From NCBI GenBank assembly GCA_023231165.1, contig JALNVY010000007.1:1-25599 (forward strand): a DNA stretch of 25,599 nucleotides, in the 5' to 3' direction. Within the stretch, counting starts at the first letter, position 1. The number at the start of each line of letters is the position of its first letter. The translations under genes were made by a program, and so were the position numbers. Below are positions 23,574 through 25,599 of this stretch, piece by piece. The stretch comes from Syntrophales bacterium (lineage in GTDB: Bacteria; Desulfobacterota; Syntrophia; Syntrophales; UBA8958). The notes below the pieces were generated by a model. It was not told the origin of the DNA and made no database searches. It saw only the letters and a program-made list of their open reading frames with translations.

Positions 23574-24495
23574 TATTCTTTTCCTCCTTCATCAATGTTT
23601 CCAGGATTGCCTTCTGAACATGGAGGCGGTTTTCCGCTTGGTCGAGAACTACGGAATGAGGGCCATCGATCACTTCGGAAGTAATTTCCTCGCCACGATG
23701 CGCCGGAAGGCAATGCATGACTATTACGTTTTTCTTTGCGTGCCCTAAAAGTTCCTTGTTAATCTGATAAGATCTGAATATCTTCGCCCGCACTTCCTGT
23801 TCCTCTTCCTGACCCATACTTGCCCAGACGTCTGTATAAACGACATCGGCCATCTGGATGGCCTCCACGGGATCACGAAATAAATGGATGCCTTCTCGAG
23901 CCTCCCGCATTCCTCTTTCCAAGAGCTCCGAGTGCGGATCATAACCTTCCGGACAGGCAAGAGATAGTTGAATTGGAAGCCTGGAGGCGGCATTTATCCA
24001 TGAATTGGCGATATTGTTGCCGTCTCCGATGTAGGCGATCTTCAATCCCGCATAATCGCCTTTTTGCTCTATGATCGTAAACAGGTCACTCATAATCTGA
24101 CAGGGATGGAGAAGGTCTGTGAGGCCGTTGATGACCGGAATATCGGCATAATGGGCCAAGTCCTCGACAGTTTTCTGGGCAAAGGTCCTGATCATGATTC
24201 CGTCTAGATAGCGGGACATGATTCTCGCCGTATCGGCTACCGTTTCACCCCTGCCGATCTGCGTGTCTTTTGTATTTAAAAAAAGCGCCAGCCCTCCAAG
24301 CTGATACATGCCGACCTCAAAGGAAAGGCGGGTCCTGGTAGAGGCCTTCTCGAAAATCATTCCAAGTGTTTTTCCCGCTAAGGTCCCGTGTGGCCTTCCT
24401 TCTTTGAGAAATCTTTTCAAGGACCTTGACCGCGCGAAGATAACCTGAAAATCGTCAATCTCAAGATCGTACTCCGTCACCAGATCTTTTTTCAT
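23566..24495 (-). CDS. argF: Ornithine carbamoyltransferase
   Basis: The product (309 residues) transfers the carbamoyl group to ornithine, giving citrulline. The carbamoyl phosphate site STRTRLSFE (52-60), LHPCQIMSD and the ornithine-site HCLPAHRGEE are intact. The start is the ATG at 24495, which overlaps the argD stop (ATGA) and has GGGAGGG just before it; the open frame reaches further into argD but that extension is not protein-like. It is translationally coupled to argD. Confidence 0.96.
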   Translation of the reverse strand: MKKDLVTEYDLEIDDFQVIFARSRSLKRFLKEGRPHGTLAGKTLGMIFEKASTRTRLSFEVGMYQLGGLALFLNTKDTQIGRGETVADTARIMSRYLDGIMIRTFAQKTVEDLAHYADIPVINGLTDLLHPCQIMSDLFTIIEQKGDYAGLKIAYIGDGNNIANSWINAASRLPIQLSLACPEGYDPHSELLERGMREAREGIHLFRDPVEAIQMADVVYTDVWASMGQEEEQEVRAKIFRSYQINKELLGHAKKNVIVMHCLPAHRGEEITSEVIDGPHSVVLDQAENRLHVQKAILETLMKEEKNNG

Positions 24496-25599
24496 GCACC
24501 CTCCCGCAAAACGCCATCCAGGATCTCGACAACTTGATCGATTTCCTGCTCCGCGACAATCAGGGGCGGAACAAACCGTAAAACCCGGCCCCCAGCTGAT
24601 GCTATGAGCACCCCGCGATCCATACATTTTTTGATTATGCCTGCGACTTCGCAGTCAAGTTCCACGCCAATGAGAAGCCCCCTGCCCCGCACTTCTCTGA
24701 TGATGGGATATTTCTTTCGCAAATCATTGAGCATGTTCATGAAATAGCCGCCCCTGAGCCGGCAGTTAGATATGAGATCTTCGCTGAGTAATGTCTCCAG
24801 CGTCGCTTTGGCCGCAGCCATTGCCAGCGGGTTGCCACCAAAGGTCGAGGCATGGCTGCCCGGATCGAAGGCTACGGCAACACTGTCTTTAGCAAGGACG
24901 GCGCCAATTGGGAAGCCGTTTCCCATGGCCTTGGCCATGGTAACGATGTCCGGAATGATCCCGTCCTGTTCATGGGCAAAAAGGGTACCCGTACGGCCCA
25001 TACCTACCTGTACCTCGTCAAGAATCAACAGGACATCCTTTTCATCACACAGGCGTCGAACACTCTGAAAATAATCCGGATCGGGAACCCGGATGCCGCC
25101 TTCCGCCTGGATGGGCTCAATCATGACGGCGCAGGTTTTCTCGGAGATCGCCTTTCGGATCGCCCCCAAATCATTGAAGGGAACATATTGAAATCCCGCT
25201 AATAACGGTTTGAATCCCTTATGAAATTTATCCTGACCCGTGGCGGTGATCGTTGCCATGGTTCGACCATGAAAAGAGTCGACCATTGTGACGATCTCGT
25301 TTTTTATGCCGTCACTGCGGTCATTGCCATACTTTTTGGCCAGTTTGATTGCACCTTCATTCGCCTCGGCGCCGCTGTTACAAAAAAAGACCTTATCGAG
25401 GGCGGCATGCTGGATCAGCAGCCTGGCATATTCGATCTGGATATCAATATGATAGAGATTGGAAACATGGACCAGTTTATCCGCCTGGTCTTTTATGGCG
25501 TTGCTGACCGCAGGATGGGCATGGCCAAGGCTGCAGACAGCGATACCGGCGACGAAATCCAGATACTCCCTGCCCTCGGTATCCCAGAGCTTCATCCCT
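24492..25599 (-). CDS. argD: Acetylornithine aminotransferase (5' end outside window)
   Basis: The visible part (368 residues) is a class III PLP aminotransferase that makes N-acetylornithine and, in many bacteria, also N-succinyl-diaminopimelate. It contains CNSGAEANEGAIKLA, SFHGRT, LDEVQVGMGRTG (cofactor-binding Asp) and the PLP Lys in MAKAMGNGFPIGA. The frame stays open to the window edge and the sequence there (GMKLWDTEGREYLDF) is usually about 30 residues from the N-terminus, so the gene is only cut by the window. Class III neighbours such as other omega-transaminases are excluded mainly by the arg gene context. A dual role in lysine synthesis would matter here because no other lysine aminotransferase is nearby. 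Confidence 0.93.
   Translation of the reverse strand, partial: GMKLWDTEGREYLDFVAGIAVCSLGHAHPAVSNAIKDQADKLVHVSNLYHIDIQIEYARLLIQHAALDKVFFCNSGAEANEGAIKLAKKYGNDRSDGIKNEIVTMVDSFHGRTMATITATGQDKFHKGFKPLLAGFQYVPFNDLGAIRKAISEKTCAVMIEPIQAEGGIRVPDPDYFQSVRRLCDEKDVLLILDEVQVGMGRTGTLFAHEQDGIIPDIVTMAKAMGNGFPIGAVLAKDSVAVAFDPGSHASTFGGNPLAMAAAKATLETLLSEDLISNCRLRGGYFMNMLNDLRKKYPIIREVRGRGLLIGVELDCEVAGIIKKCMDRGVLIASAGGRVLRFVPPLIVAEQEIDQVVEILDGVLREGA

Noticed and set aside
24496..24627. 44-residue N-terminal extension of ArgF
   Set aside because: It overlaps the argD coding end, is rich in Gly, Ser, Arg and Cys, and the ATG at 24495 has a good ribosome binding site and the usual ATGA coupling.
1..25599. CRISPR array, prophage, intact insertion sequence or toxin-antitoxin module
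   Set aside because: No regular direct repeats, integrase, transposase, phage structural gene or small paired open frames were seen.

Overview
The window reads as an ordinary chromosomal segment of a Gram-negative anaerobe of the former Deltaproteobacteria, most like the Syntrophales/Syntrophobacterota or Geobacter-type lineages. This is inferred from gene order (argD-argF-argG-argH-lipoprotein-lysA-dapA-dapB-folK-YHS protein, and soluble PAS kinases next to HD-GYP regulators) and from an outer-membrane-type lipoprotein and a SurA/PpiC chaperone. No database search was possible. I see no phage, CRISPR array, intact insertion sequence or toxin-antitoxin pair.

Left part (1-5080, + strand): ybeY (rRNA maturation endonuclease), then a 307-base gap holding a possible small transcript ended by a hairpin, then a three-gene signalling unit: a soluble histidine kinase with two duplicated PAS domains, a single-domain CheY/DivK-like receiver, and a REC-PAS-PAS-PAS-HD-GYP protein that probably degrades cyclic di-GMP. 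The receiver of the last protein has Thr where the family has its conserved Lys.

Middle part (5081-10471): on the minus strand, a lipid-anchored PpiC/SurA-like foldase and a metallo-beta-lactamase-fold hydrolase form one unit, with an MFS transporter downstream. The hydrolase and transporter genes are each followed by a copy of one hairpin element whose stems differ by a compensating base pair. A MATE transporter runs on the + strand and converges on a cold-shock protein gene; a strong hairpin in the last codons of the MATE gene looks like the terminator of the cold-shock gene.

Right part (10712-25599, minus strand): pepA-oppD-oppF (leucyl aminopeptidase plus two peptide-transporter ATPases with no permease or binding protein nearby); tRNA-Gly and tRNA-Cys with their own promoter and terminator; and a long run of tightly spaced or overlapping genes, argD(partial)-argF-argG-argH-lptM-like-lysA-dapA-dapB-folK-YHS-fsa-pgsA-alpha/beta hydrolase. 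This run joins arginine synthesis (ornithine to arginine), the first, second and last steps of the lysine/diaminopimelate pathway, folate synthesis, a transaldolase-family enzyme and phosphatidylglycerol synthesis. The middle lysine-pathway genes (dapL or dapD/C/E, and dapF) are not in the window.

Most of the window is well-understood housekeeping. I did not find a convincing new multi-gene system. The observations most worth checking are the covarying hairpin pair, the possible small RNA before the kinase, the altered receiver of the HD-GYP protein, the hairpin in the cold-shock gene leader, and the peptidase/peptide-transporter operon.
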